From Larkinella punicea (GTDB lineage: Bacteria; Bacteroidota; Bacteroidia; Cytophagales; Spirosomataceae), in NCBI RefSeq assembly GCF_003334855.1, contig NZ_QOWE01000003.1:186001-250000 (forward strand): a DNA stretch of 64,000 bases, in the 5' to 3' direction. A model generated the notes under the pieces. The model saw only the letters and a list, made by a program, of their open reading frames with translations. It had not been told where the DNA came from and ran no database searches. The position numbers and the translations under genes are program-made. Of this stretch, positions 1 through 8,156 are shown piece after piece. The first letter of the stretch is position 1, and the number at the start of each line of letters is the position of its first letter.

Positions 1-1
1 G

Positions 2-607
2 ATTCCGGTTTGTTTCAGTCTGTTCGTCTTTCAAACCGGTGGAAAAACCTTCGATGCGCTGAATTACCTGGGGTTAATTCTGGCCGTGGTGGCCGTCGGA
101 TTAAGCACGTACAAGAAGCAGGAAGGCCAAACCGTGAAAGCCCTGGGCTGGAATACACTCTTGCCAGTGGCGGTTTTTGTGCTCTACGGCGTCACCAATA
201 CGATGATCAATTACATGAACATCCGGTATATTCCATCGACTGATCAAACGTTGCAGGTGACGTTGACCATGGTACTGGGTGCCATTGCTGCCGGTCTGGT
301 GTTGCTATCGAGCCGATTGATTCTTGATAAAGAAAAGATTGAACGCCAGACCTTCGTGGGAGCCATCACCCTGGGCATTCCGAATTTCCTGAGTTTTTAC
401 ACCCTGTTGCTGGCACTTTCCGAATTTGGTGGCAACGGTGCTTTCGTCTATCCGCTCTATAACATCGGTGTCATTCTGGTGGCAGCCTTGGCGGCCCTGC
501 TCTTTTTCAAAGAAAAACTGCTGGTCGTCAACCAGATCGGGCTGGCACTCGCCATTCTGGCCATTGGTTTAATCTCCTGGCAGGAACTGGCTCAAATGAT
601 GCATTAA
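2..607 (+). CDS. EamA/DMT-type permease, C-terminal part (5' end outside window)
   Basis: The open frame runs in from the window edge, so only about 200 C-terminal residues are seen. It contains alternating hydrophobic stretches and short basic loops, consistent with about six transmembrane helices. The last two helices are followed by a short FFKEKL-type loop, which is typical of the second half of EamA/drug-metabolite-transporter proteins. The family exports or imports small metabolites across the inner membrane; the substrate cannot be read from the sequence. An ATG at 86 is internal to the frame and is not the real start, because the membrane-protein sequence continues upstream to base 2. 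The stop lies directly before a large inverted repeat that probably ends transcription. Confidence 0.75.
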   Translation: MPVCFSLFVFQTGGKTFDALNYLGLILAVVAVGLSTYKKQEGQTVKALGWNTLLPVAVFVLYGVTNTMINYMNIRYIPSTDQTLQVTLTMVLGAIAAGLVLLSSRLILDKEKIERQTFVGAITLGIPNFLSFYTLLLALSEFGGNGAFVYPLYNIGVILVAALAALLFFKEKLLVVNQIGLALAILAIGLISWQELAQMMH

Positions 608-610
608 ACG

Positions 611-709
611 GTTGGATGGGAACGCGGATGGAACGGAATTAAACGGATTTACACCGATTAAAATCCGTTTTAATCCCTTCCATCCGCTCAATCCGTGTTC
701 CCATCCAAA
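611..709. repeat. Long imperfect inverted repeat between permease and ABC exporter genes
   Basis: The left arm (611-650) and right arm (661-709) are near-complementary across about 40 bases around a short loop at 651-660. Both arms are built of GGATGG/AACGGATT-like words (GGATGGGAAC, GCGGATGG, AAACGGATTT). It may act as a terminator for the upstream permease. An ATG at 612 inside it opens a frame into the next gene, but this is very unlikely to be a real start. Confidence 0.75.
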
Positions 710-761
710 CTCTTCACCCAATATTTCTGTTACTCCGAAAAACCTTCCAACTGTTTTCTTT

Positions 762-2522
762 GTGAATACCGAAACCAAGAGCGGTCAGATTTTTGACTGG
801 ATTACCCTGCGACGGCTTTATGCCTTTGTAAAACCGTACCAGCTCCAATTTTACGGGCTTATTCTGATTATTCTGTTGAGTGCGGTGCTGGCTCCCGTTG
901 GCCCCTTGCTGATTCGCTACACCATCGACTCCAAAATTGCCACCGGCGATTATCCGGGCCTGACCAAAATGCTGATTCTGATGATCGGGATTCTGGTTTT
1001 GCAGGGCATCATTCAGTTTTTCAATACCTATCTCTCCGGCTGGCTGGGACAGAATGTGATTCGGGATATCCGGGTTCAGCTCTACCAGAAAGTCCTGAAA
1101 CTCCGGCTGAAATTTTTCGATAACACGCCCATTGGCCGACTGGTAACCCGTACCATTTCGGACGTTGAAACGCTTTCTGACGTCTTCAGCGAAGGCATGG
1201 CCGCCATTGTAGGCGATATTCTGCAACTGGTGCTGATCATCGCCGTCATGTTTTACACCGACTGGCGGCTTTCGGCCATCAGTTTGTCGATGATTCCGCT
1301 GATGTTACTGAGTACGTACGTCTTCAAGGAAAAGATCAAAGTATCGTTCAATGAAGTGCGGACCGCCGTGGCCAACCTCAGTTCGTTTGTGCAGGAGCAC
1401 ATTACCGGCATGAACATCGTGCAGATTTTTGGCAGCGAAAAGATTGAAGAGGAGAAGTTCCGGAACATCAACGACGAACACCGGAAAGCCAACATCCGGT
1501 CGATCTGGTACTATTCCGTCTATTATCCGGTGGCCGATATTCTGTCGGCAGCCGCAACGGGCCTGGTGGTCTGGTACGGTGCCAAAGCCATTCTGAACCA
1601 GGAGGTTACCTACGGAACGGTGACGGCTTTCATCATGTTCATCAACCTGTTTTTTCGCCCCATCCGGATGCTCGCCGACCGCTTCAACACCCTGCAAATG
1701 GGCATTGTGAGCACCGACCGGATTCTGAAACTGCTGGACAGTGATGATTTTACGCCCAACACCGGGACGTATGCGCCCGCAACCTGGCGGGGTGAGGTGG
1801 AGTTTAAAAACGTCTGGTTTGCCTACAACGACGATAACTACGTTTTGAAAGACATCAACTTTACCGTGAAAGAAGGCGAAACCGTTGCCTTTGTCGGCGC
1901 TACGGGGGCCGGGAAGTCGTCCATTATCAACTTGTTAAGCCGGTTTTACGACATCAATCGGGGAGAGATCAAAATCGACGGCATCGAGGTACATGAGTAT
2001 AAACTGGAAGCGTTGCGCCAGAGCATTGGCGTTGTTTTGCAGGATGTTTTTCTGTTTTCGGATACGATTGAAAACAACATTACCCTCGGCAATAAATCCA
2101 TTGGCCGGGAGCGCATTGTTGAAGCGGCCAAACTGGTGGGCGTGCATGAGTTCATCGAGCGATTACCGGGCGGTTATGAGTATAACGTCATGGAGCGCGG
2201 TTCGACGCTTTCGGTGGGACAGCGGCAGTTGATCTCGTTTGTTCGCGCGATGGTTCACGATCCCCGCATCATGGTCTTGGACGAGGCTACGTCGTCGGTC
2301 GATACCGAAACGGAAGGGTTGATTCAGGATGCGATTGGAAAACTGATGAAGGGGCGCACAGCCATCGTAATTGCCCACCGGCTTTCCACCATCCGCGAAG
2401 CCCATAAAATCATCGTCGTCGACAAAGGCCACATTGTGGAACAAGGCACCCACGAAGAACTGCTGCAGCACGAAGGCACCTACGCGAACCTGTACCGGAT
2501 GCAGTATAAGGAGATGGTTTAG
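762..2522 (+). CDS. ABC transporter, fused permease/ATPase (MsbA/MdlB-type exporter)
   Basis: This is a half-transporter of about 586 residues. Six transmembrane helices occupy roughly residues 25-310, followed by a nucleotide-binding domain. The domain shows Walker A GATGAGKSS near residue 380, a signature LSVGQRQL (the common form is LSGGQ), Walker B IMVLDEATSSVD and the H-loop IAHRLST. Such proteins form homo- or heterodimers in the inner membrane and export lipids, peptides or drugs; the cargo is not readable here. The frame is open back to an ATG at 612, but that would put 50 residues of inverted-repeat DNA into the protein. The GTG at 762 gives the usual N-terminus, so it was chosen. 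Confidence 0.88.
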   Translation: MNTETKSGQIFDWITLRRLYAFVKPYQLQFYGLILIILLSAVLAPVGPLLIRYTIDSKIATGDYPGLTKMLILMIGILVLQGIIQFFNTYLSGWLGQNVIRDIRVQLYQKVLKLRLKFFDNTPIGRLVTRTISDVETLSDVFSEGMAAIVGDILQLVLIIAVMFYTDWRLSAISLSMIPLMLLSTYVFKEKIKVSFNEVRTAVANLSSFVQEHITGMNIVQIFGSEKIEEEKFRNINDEHRKANIRSIWYYSVYYPVADILSAAATGLVVWYGAKAILNQEVTYGTVTAFIMFINLFFRPIRMLADRFNTLQMGIVSTDRILKLLDSDDFTPNTGTYAPATWRGEVEFKNVWFAYNDDNYVLKDINFTVKEGETVAFVGATGAGKSSIINLLSRFYDINRGEIKIDGIEVHEYKLEALRQSIGVVLQDVFLFSDTIENNITLGNKSIGRERIVEAAKLVGVHEFIERLPGGYEYNVMERGSTLSVGQRQLISFVRAMVHDPRIMVLDEATSSVDTETEGLIQDAIGKLMKGRTAIVIAHRLSTIREAHKIIVVDKGHIVEQGTHEELLQHEGTYANLYRMQYKEMV

Positions 2523-2524
2523 TT

Positions 2525-2584
2525 TGAATGATGAATGATGAACGATGAATTAATGCATCGTTCATCATTCATAACTCATCATTC
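2525..2584. repeat. Palindrome with micro-repeated arms
   Basis: The left arm (2525-2546) is made of GAATGAT/GAACGAT words, and the right arm (2556-2584) is its imperfect complement. It lies between the stop of the ABC exporter and the converging gene ending at 2579, so it could serve as a two-way terminator. It belongs to a class of similar palindromes in this window. Confidence 0.7.
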
Positions 2585-2854
2585 TTTTCTATTCGGTTCC
2601 GCGCCAACCAGGGCGTAGGCGATTTTCTCGTTTAGATTTTCATCGTTGGACGGATCGTTGTCCAGGCCTGACGGGATGCGCCCGGTTGGTTTCGGGCTGG
2701 GTTGCAAATCCGTTTCTTCCTTGCTGGGCATCGGCCCGGTTTGATCGATTACTTCTTCATCGGCATTCGGATCGTTGTCCATATCCGATGGAATATCCTT
2801 TAAAGGAGTCGTTTCCCTGACCGGATGAAGGTTCGGATTTTGTGATGGTGTCAT
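2579..2854 (-). CDS. Small acidic hypothetical protein with an internal duplication
   Basis: This 91-residue protein was not recognised. It has no signal peptide or membrane segment, and is rich in Asp, Glu, Asn and Pro. A motif of the form IPSxxDNDPxxDE appears twice, near residues 22-34 and 60-72, each after a Pro-rich linker, which suggests an internal duplication in a largely disordered protein. The start at 2854 (MTPSQNP) was preferred over the upstream ATG at 2887, whose extra residues look random. The last codons overlap the palindrome at 2525-2584. It lies downstream of PBP1A on the same strand but beyond that gene's terminator, so it is probably transcribed separately. Confidence 0.6.
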   Translation of the reverse strand: MTPSQNPNLHPVRETTPLKDIPSDMDNDPNADEEVIDQTGPMPSKEETDLQPSPKPTGRIPSGLDNDPSNDENLNEKIAYALVGAEPNRKE

Positions 2855-2921
2855 AGTCCTGAGTTGATGGTATCCCCCTATAACCACCGCTTTGCCCGGG
2901 TTGTTTACAGAACTGGACTAC

Positions 2922-2951
2922 AAAAAAGGTCAACCCGGAGGGAGTTGACCT
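2922..2951 (-). terminator. Intrinsic terminator of the PBP1A gene
   Basis: On the minus strand an 8-bp stem (AGGTCAAC, 2928-2935, pairing with GTTGACCT, 2944-2951) is followed by a run of six T. It lies just after the PBP1A stop. Confidence 0.8.
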
Positions 2952-2957
2952 GAAATC

Positions 2958-5531
2958 TTAGCGGAAAGGCTGGGCGCGTTGGGTGGTATCGGGCGGATCG
3001 ACCTGCTCCGGAGCCGACGGTTCAATGAACAGCGAATCGGCTGGAATGTCGACACCCGTTGAGTCCGATTCATCCTCTTCGTCCTCATCGTTTCCACCGG
3101 GACAATTCAGATAATCCTTCGTTATTTTAACCGTCGGTTTATCAAAAGGACCTTGATACAGCTTCAGTGCCTTGTCCTGATAGACTTTCTCCAAAAACCG
3201 TCCTACCAGCGGCAAGGCGGTTTTGGCGCCCTCACCCATGTCGGTTGACCGGAAGTGGATGCTGCGGTCATCGCCCCCCACCCAGGCTCCCACCACCAGA
3301 TCGCGGGTGACGCCCATAAACCAGCCGTCGGAGTTGTTGGAAGTCGTTCCGGTTTTTCCACCCACCTGGTTGCGGTTTTTAAATAAATCGTACGACCACA
3401 AATTCTGCGACGTGCCGCCCGATTCTTCCAAACCGCCTTTCAGCATGTGGAGCATCAGAAAAGCGGACTCTTCCCGAATGGCCTGTTTCTTCTCCGGCAC
3501 AAATTCTTCAATAATTTTGCCGTTGCGGTCTTCGATTCTCGTCACCAGCAACGGTTCGGTGTGTACGCCGTTGTTTGCGAAGGTGCAGTAAGCTGCTACC
3601 ATTTCATACAGCGACACATCGGAAGAGCCCAACCCGACGGACGGAACAGCCGCCAGCCGGCTTTTAATGCCCAGCCGGTGGGCGTATTCCACCACCCGCT
3701 GGGGCGTTGCGACGTCATTGGTCAACTGGGCTGTCACCGAATTGATGGAGCGGGCCATGGCCCGGCGCAGCGTCATATTGGAATAGGAGAATGATCCGGC
3801 CGAATTTTTGGGTGCCCAGAAATCTTCCTCGCCTTTTTCGTTGATGTATTCCTTCCGGAACGGTTCATCGCGCCGACGGTCGCAGGGGCCTAAATTGATC
3901 GTTGAATCGTCGATCACCGTGGCATAAACGAACGGTTTAAACGTCGAACCCGGTTGCCGTTTTCCCTGTTTGACGTGATCGAACTGGAAAAAGTTATAGT
4001 CGAGGCCGCCCACCCACGTCCGGATAAAACCGGTATGCGGGTCCATAGCCACCAGACCGGCCTGCAAAAACCGCTTGTAGTAGGCGATGGAATCCATGGG
4101 CGACATGTACTTCTTCTTCGGTCCGTTCCAGGAGAAAACCGTCATGCTGTCTTTTTTCTCCTTCATGTAATACTGGATGGAATCCGGCTGATTCGGAAAT
4201 TTCAGTTGGAGGGCCTTATATCGTTCCGTCCGCTGGGCGACTTTGTCCAGAAAGTCCGGGATTTCCTTGCCATCTTCATCCGTCCAGGGGTTTCGGCCCG
4301 ACCAGTGGTTGTCGAACGTCCGCTGCAACAACTTCATTTTCTCCGCAACAGCCTCTTCGGCCAGGGCCTGCATCCGGGAGTCGACGGTGGTATAAATTCG
4401 TAAACCGTCGGTATACAGGTCATAGCCGTTTTCTTCGCCCCACTTTTTGACGACCTCCACCACCGCATTTTTGAAATAATTGGCTGGACCGGAATACGGA
4501 TTGTCGGGGCTGTAGCGCGTTACAAGCGGCAAATCGCAAAGGGAATCGGCTTGCGCTTTGGTCAGGTACTTGTATTTTTCCATCTGCCGGATCACCACAT
4601 TCCGGCGGTTGCGCGACTTCTCGAAGTTTCGTTTGATCAGGGGATTATACGTCGTCGTTGCTTTCTGCAAGCCCACGAGTACGGCGGATTCCTGCACATT
4701 CAGCGTCTCCGGCGATTTGCTGAAATACGTCCGGGCCGCCGTCTTGATTCCGTAGGCATTGCTGCCAAAATCGACGGTGTTGAAATACATGGTCAGGATC
4801 TGTTCCTTCGAAAAATTCCGTTCCAGTTTAATGGCCATCAGCCATTCTTTGGTTTTCAGAATGATCGTTTTCACCAGCGGAACGTTGTACAGCAATCCTC
4901 GCGATTGCCGCCGACGGGTTTTGAACAGGTTTTTGGCAAGCTGCTGCGTAATCGTGCTGCCTCCGCCGGAATTGTTACCGGTTAATACGCCGTAAACCGC
5001 CCGGCCCAGACTTCGGGTATCGATGCCCGAATGTTCGTAAAACCGTACGTCTTCGGTGGCAATCAGGGCGTGAATGAGGGAGGGCGACAAGTCTTCGTAT
5101 TTGATGGGGGTGCGGTTTTCGGTGAAAAACCGGCCGATCATGACTTTGTCGTAGGAATAAATTTCGGAAGACTGGGAAACCTTGGGGTTTTTCAAATCCT
5201 CGACGCTTGGCATTTCACCGCTGAGGTAGAGGAAATTGGATTCAATGGAAAGGATGTACAACAGAACCAGCACAAAGCCGAAAATAAGCGTTTTGGTAGT
5301 CTGGTAAAAGATGCGAAAAGCAAGTGATCGGGTGTCGAAGCGGGCGTTGATCCAATTTCGGTAGCGTTGTCGAACTCCCCGGTAGTGACCGATTGCTGAA
5401 TCGACACGCCCTTTTCCTAGAAGACCCGACATCATGCGGTAAACCAGTCGTCTAAAGCCATTGCTTATGAGACCGAAAAAGCCGGTGATGCCTTGCCAAA
5501 GGGTACGAAGCTGCCCCCAGAATTTACTCAT
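2958..5531 (-). CDS. Penicillin-binding protein 1A (glycosyltransferase/transpeptidase)
   Basis: This 857-residue class A PBP polymerises and cross-links peptidoglycan at the outer face of the inner membrane. After a basic cytoplasmic stretch, one TM helix lies near residues 75-95. The GT51 domain has EDVRFYEHSGID near residue 155, then GGGSTITQQLAKNLF and KEQILTMYFN. The transpeptidase domain carries the three active-site motifs: STFK (about 531), SIN (about 597) and KTGT (about 724). The C-terminal tail is acidic (a run of Asp/Glu) and Pro-rich, a common extension in Bacteroidota. A hairpin with a T-run lies in its upstream region (see separate entry). Length and motifs match the family well. 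Confidence 0.95.
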   Translation of the reverse strand: MSKFWGQLRTLWQGITGFFGLISNGFRRLVYRMMSGLLGKGRVDSAIGHYRGVRQRYRNWINARFDTRSLAFRIFYQTTKTLIFGFVLVLLYILSIESNFLYLSGEMPSVEDLKNPKVSQSSEIYSYDKVMIGRFFTENRTPIKYEDLSPSLIHALIATEDVRFYEHSGIDTRSLGRAVYGVLTGNNSGGGSTITQQLAKNLFKTRRRQSRGLLYNVPLVKTIILKTKEWLMAIKLERNFSKEQILTMYFNTVDFGSNAYGIKTAARTYFSKSPETLNVQESAVLVGLQKATTTYNPLIKRNFEKSRNRRNVVIRQMEKYKYLTKAQADSLCDLPLVTRYSPDNPYSGPANYFKNAVVEVVKKWGEENGYDLYTDGLRIYTTVDSRMQALAEEAVAEKMKLLQRTFDNHWSGRNPWTDEDGKEIPDFLDKVAQRTERYKALQLKFPNQPDSIQYYMKEKKDSMTVFSWNGPKKKYMSPMDSIAYYKRFLQAGLVAMDPHTGFIRTWVGGLDYNFFQFDHVKQGKRQPGSTFKPFVYATVIDDSTINLGPCDRRRDEPFRKEYINEKGEEDFWAPKNSAGSFSYSNMTLRRAMARSINSVTAQLTNDVATPQRVVEYAHRLGIKSRLAAVPSVGLGSSDVSLYEMVAAYCTFANNGVHTEPLLVTRIEDRNGKIIEEFVPEKKQAIREESAFLMLHMLKGGLEESGGTSQNLWSYDLFKNRNQVGGKTGTTSNNSDGWFMGVTRDLVVGAWVGGDDRSIHFRSTDMGEGAKTALPLVGRFLEKVYQDKALKLYQGPFDKPTVKITKDYLNCPGGNDEDEEDESDSTGVDIPADSLFIEPSAPEQVDPPDTTQRAQPFR

Positions 5532-5650
5532 GCCTGGTATTTTGACGGTTAAAATTGAAGAACGGGTTCAGTTGACGTCGCACCACTGAGAGGATGCGCC
5601 TGATGTCCGTCTGATTTCAAAAAAGTAAAATTAATTCGATAGGCAAAAAA

Positions 5651-5686
5651 GACGGATTGAAAAATCCGTCCCTTAGAGCAAATATA
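5651..5686 (-). promoter_or_regulatory. Possible PBP1A promoter box and leader hairpin
   Basis: On the minus strand TATATTTG (5679-5686) fits the Bacteroidota -7 consensus TAnnTTTG, though no clear -33 TTG was found. Just downstream, an 8-bp perfect stem (5651-5658 with 5663-5670, loop GAAA) is followed on the same strand by six T. It is either a second terminator behind msrB or a leader hairpin of the PBP1A transcript. Confidence 0.4.
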
Positions 5687-5710
5687 ACGGAAATTTGGAC
5701 GATATAATAT

Positions 5711-5741
5711 GAAAAAAGCCAGCCCGTTCATCGGGTTGGCT
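5711..5741 (-). terminator. Intrinsic terminator of msrB
   Basis: A 10-bp stem (AGCCAGCCCG, 5717-5726, with CGGGTTGGCT, 5732-5741) has a 5-base loop and is followed by T6 on the minus strand. It lies 25 bases after the msrB stop. Confidence 0.85.
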
Positions 5742-5765
5742 CAAAACCAGGGGGTTAGCACCCGC

Positions 5766-6254
5766 TTATTTCTTTTCAAATTCCAATGCTACGCCGTTCA
5801 TGCAATACCGCAGACCGGTTGGCTTGGGACCATCGTCAAAAACGTGTCCCAAATGCCCGCCACAGACGCCACATTCGACCTCCGTGCGGACCATGCCGTG
5901 GCTGCGATCCACCTTCTCGGCCACGTTCTGTTTCGACAGGGATTTATAAAAACTCGGCCAGCCCGTCCCGGATTCAAACTTGGTGTCGGAGCTGAACAGG
6001 GGCGTTTTGCAGCCTGCACATTTGAATACGCCTTTTTCGTGGTTATCCACCAGCGGACTCGTAAAAGGCCGCTCGGTACCTTGCTGGCGCAGGACGTAAA
6101 ATTGCTGAGGTGTTAGGATTTTCTTCCACTCCGCTTCCGTTTTGACCACTTTGCGGGGTGTAGCATCGTCGATACGTGGAGTCAACGAAATGGATGCGAC
6201 GGAGCCGGTGAGCACCAGCCCACACAAAACTCCAAGAAAAAGGTTGCGGTTCAT
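5766..6254 (-). CDS. msrB: Peptide methionine-R-sulfoxide reductase MsrB, secreted
   Basis: MsrB reduces methionine-R-sulfoxide in damaged proteins. The 162-residue protein begins with a hydrophobic N-terminus ([17 protein letters not shown]) that looks like a signal peptide or anchor, so it probably works in the periplasm rather than the cytosol. The SelR domain covers about residues 38-160. Two CxxC pairs (CAGC and CGVC) would bind zinc, and the catalytic cysteine is C151 in RYCMNG, where most family members have RYCINS. The gene lies near a fasciclin gene and a SigK/RskA-type pair on the same strand, which fits an envelope-stress role. It has its own terminator. Confidence 0.9.
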   Translation of the reverse strand: MNRNLFLGVLCGLVLTGSVASISLTPRIDDATPRKVVKTEAEWKKILTPQQFYVLRQQGTERPFTSPLVDNHEKGVFKCAGCKTPLFSSDTKFESGTGWPSFYKSLSKQNVAEKVDRSHGMVRTEVECGVCGGHLGHVFDDGPKPTGLRYCMNGVALEFEKK

Positions 6255-6294
6255 GGTTAATTAACGCAAGAAATGGCAGGATAGTTTGCGAGGT

Positions 6295-6331
6295 AAAAAA
6301 GCCACAGCGCAGTTGTGCGTGTGGCTTTTTT
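6295..6331. terminator. Bidirectional terminator after the fasciclin gene
   Basis: A6 is followed by GCCACA (6301-6306), a 13-base loop region, TGTGGC (6320-6325) and T6. The symmetric A and T tracts allow termination on both strands. On the minus strand it separates the fasciclin gene from msrB. Confidence 0.85.
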
Positions 6332-6351
6332 AGGTTTTCAGTTGCCTTCAG

Positions 6352-6906
6352 TTACATCGGCATCAAAACCGTATCGATCGAGTGAATTACCCCATTCGAC
6401 TGGTACACATCGGAAATGGCAACGGTGGCGGTTCCGCCTTTGGCATCGGTCAGGATCAGTTTTTTTCCACTCATTTTAGCGGTCAGGTCACCACCGGCTA
6501 CGGTTTTCAGCGTGGCGGTTCCGTTACCGGCTTTGATGAGCTTGCTGATTTCCTTCGCGTCCAGACGACCCGCAACCACGTGGTAGGTCAGAATGCCGGT
6601 CAGGGTTGCTTTGTTTTCGGGCTTCACCAGCGTTTCAACGGTACCGGCTGGTAACTTGCCAAAAGCGTCGTTGGAGGGGGCAAAAACCGTGAAGGGACCA
6701 GCTCCCTGTAACGTTTCGACTAAGCCCGCAGCTTTCACGGCAGCAACCAGGGTGGTGTGGTCTTTCGAGTTGACGGCATTTTCAATGATGTTCTTGTTTG
6801 GATACATCATGGCGCCACCGACTTCTTTCGGTTTTTGAGCGTAAGAAACCGTAACGAATGCGCAAAGAATAGCGGCAATAATTCCTGTTTTGATGAAGGC
6901 TTTCAT
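6352..6906 (-). CDS. Secreted fasciclin (FAS1) domain protein
   Basis: The 184-residue protein has a clear signal peptide (residues 1-23, ending VSYAQ) and one FAS1 domain (about 40-182). The domain includes the family words FTVFAPSNDAF, LTYHVVAG and the C-terminal NGVIHSIDTVLMP. FAS1 domains act in cell-surface adhesion and are often exported to the periplasm or surface. Upstream on the same strand is an ECF sigma/anti-sigma pair of the SigK/RskA type, a family known in mycobacteria to control the fasciclin proteins MPT70/MPT83. Regulation of this gene by that pair is therefore a reasonable inference, not shown by the sequence. Confidence 0.92.
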   Translation of the reverse strand: MKAFIKTGIIAAILCAFVTVSYAQKPKEVGGAMMYPNKNIIENAVNSKDHTTLVAAVKAAGLVETLQGAGPFTVFAPSNDAFGKLPAGTVETLVKPENKATLTGILTYHVVAGRLDAKEISKLIKAGNGTATLKTVAGGDLTAKMSGKKLILTDAKGGTATVAISDVYQSNGVIHSIDTVLMPM

Positions 6907-7034
6907 GATTAAAATACGAAATAATTGAAGATGGGAAAATAAAAGAACCGGGTTGTTCCCGACTCACAACAATACCTACGCCATCGCCTTCTATTTGGAT
7001 TTTTAATTGTTGGGAAAAAAACCTGTATAGCATG

Positions 7035-7070
7035 AAAAATGGCCCAGACAACATTGCCAGGGCCATTTTT
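7035..7070. terminator. Hairpin terminator downstream of the anti-sigma gene
   Basis: AAAAATGGCC (7035-7044) pairs with GGCCATTTTT (7061-7070) around a 16-base loop. It is symmetric, so it could act on either strand. It lies inside the 374-base gap between the fasciclin and anti-sigma genes. Confidence 0.6.
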
Positions 7071-7158
7071 AGAAAGGAAATGTAATTATAAAAACTGAAT
7101 AAATTTTTGAATGAGTCGACGTATAAGTGTCCTTTGGAAAACGTATAACCCTGGAGTA

Positions 7159-7266
7159 AAAAGAGAATAATAAATCTCAAATGGTAAATGTAAAAGCTTA
7201 TGCAAACCTGCTATTTTTACATTTATTATTTATCATTTTACATTTATGATTTAAATATTCTCTTTT
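7159..7266. repeat. AT-rich palindrome with micro-repeated arms
   Basis: The left arm (7159-7195) and right arm (7214-7266) are imperfect complements built from AAATGTAAAA/AAATAATAAA-like words. It sits directly after the stop of the anti-sigma gene. No gene is seen in 6907-7280 apart from this and the hairpin at 7035-7070. Confidence 0.65.
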
Positions 7267-7280
7267 CAGATGAGGAAAAA

Positions 7281-8156
7281 TCAGGAGGTCACATTTCCGA
7301 CCACCACCATCGTGGAGAGCGTGGGAGTGGGGCTGCCGCCCCGGCGTTCGAGCGTGATGGCAAAGGCGTCGGCTTTCAGGAATTTTTTAGCCTGCTGCAC
7401 CACCCGGGTGTTGTCGCCCACATCGAAGACGCCGGCATCGACCGGTTTTCCGTCAACAATGGCCCAAAGCTGGTATTGCTGGGTTTCGGGCGGACGAACC
7501 AGCGAATCAATTTCGAGATTGACCTGGCCCGTGCTGGCATTCCAGTAGATGGTTGCAAGGTTGGCAGTCGTGGTGTCGGTGGGATTCAGCCGGATGACCC
7601 GCGTGCCCGGTTCTTTCAGGATGGCCAGCGTTTGGTCGGCCTGCGACTGTTGCGCCCGCAGAACCCGAACCTCTTCGGTCAAGGCTTCATTCGAATTGCG
7701 GAGCGAACTGAGCGTTTGCTGACTTCCCTGCAATTGGGAATACAGGAAGTAGGCAAAAAACAGGACAACCAGACCCAGGGAAGCGGCTACCAGCCAGGTA
7801 ACGCGAAACGTCGGTCTTGAATCGAATGCGTCTTCTCTGGAATTTAATGTACGAATGGGAGTTTCCGTATTTTCTTCGTTGGTGAGGAGGGGCGTTGGGT
7901 TACTTTCCTCGACCGCTTCGGCTTCCGGAGGGCCAAATTCCAGTTCTTTCAGAAGCCACTCTTTAATGTCAGTCGGCGGATCACGGCGCAGGGCCTGGGC
8001 ATACTGTTCCACCGCAGCCGACAGCGTGTCGAGCTCCTGGCGGATCTCAGGGTAAATGCTCGACATGCACTCGACCTCCCGCTTTTCCTGCGGGCTGACG
8101 GTGCCGAGCACATACTCTTCCAGTATTCCGGACTCTATGTATTCTTTCGTGTTCAT
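7281..8156 (-). CDS. Anti-sigma factor of RskA type
   Basis: This 291-residue protein is predicted to hold its partner ECF sigma factor at the inner membrane. The N-terminal zinc-finger-like anti-sigma region (1-75, EYIESGILEEYVLGTV) lacks an obvious HxxxCxxC triad. One TM helix lies at about 119-139, a short coiled-coil at 141-180, and a periplasmic RskA-type domain (about 185-290) includes YQLWAIVDGKPVDAG and the C-terminal FAITLERRGGSPTPT. These are hallmarks of the anti-sigma-K family. The start overlaps the end of the sigma gene by 4 bases, so the two are probably translationally coupled. Regulated proteolysis of the anti-sigma factor would release the sigma factor. Confidence 0.9.
   Translation of the reverse strand: MNTKEYIESGILEEYVLGTVSPQEKREVECMSSIYPEIRQELDTLSAAVEQYAQALRRDPPTDIKEWLLKELEFGPPEAEAVEESNPTPLLTNEENTETPIRTLNSREDAFDSRPTFRVTWLVAASLGLVVLFFAYFLYSQLQGSQQTLSSLRNSNEALTEEVRVLRAQQSQADQTLAILKEPGTRVIRLNPTDTTTANLATIYWNASTGQVNLEIDSLVRPPETQQYQLWAIVDGKPVDAGVFDVGDNTRVVQQAKKFLKADAFAITLERRGGSPTPTLSTMVVVGNVTS

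Noticed and set aside
612-761. Extended N-terminus of the ABC exporter starting at ATG 612
   Set aside because: These 50 codons translate the inverted repeat and its flank; the exporter family starts near the GTG at 762.
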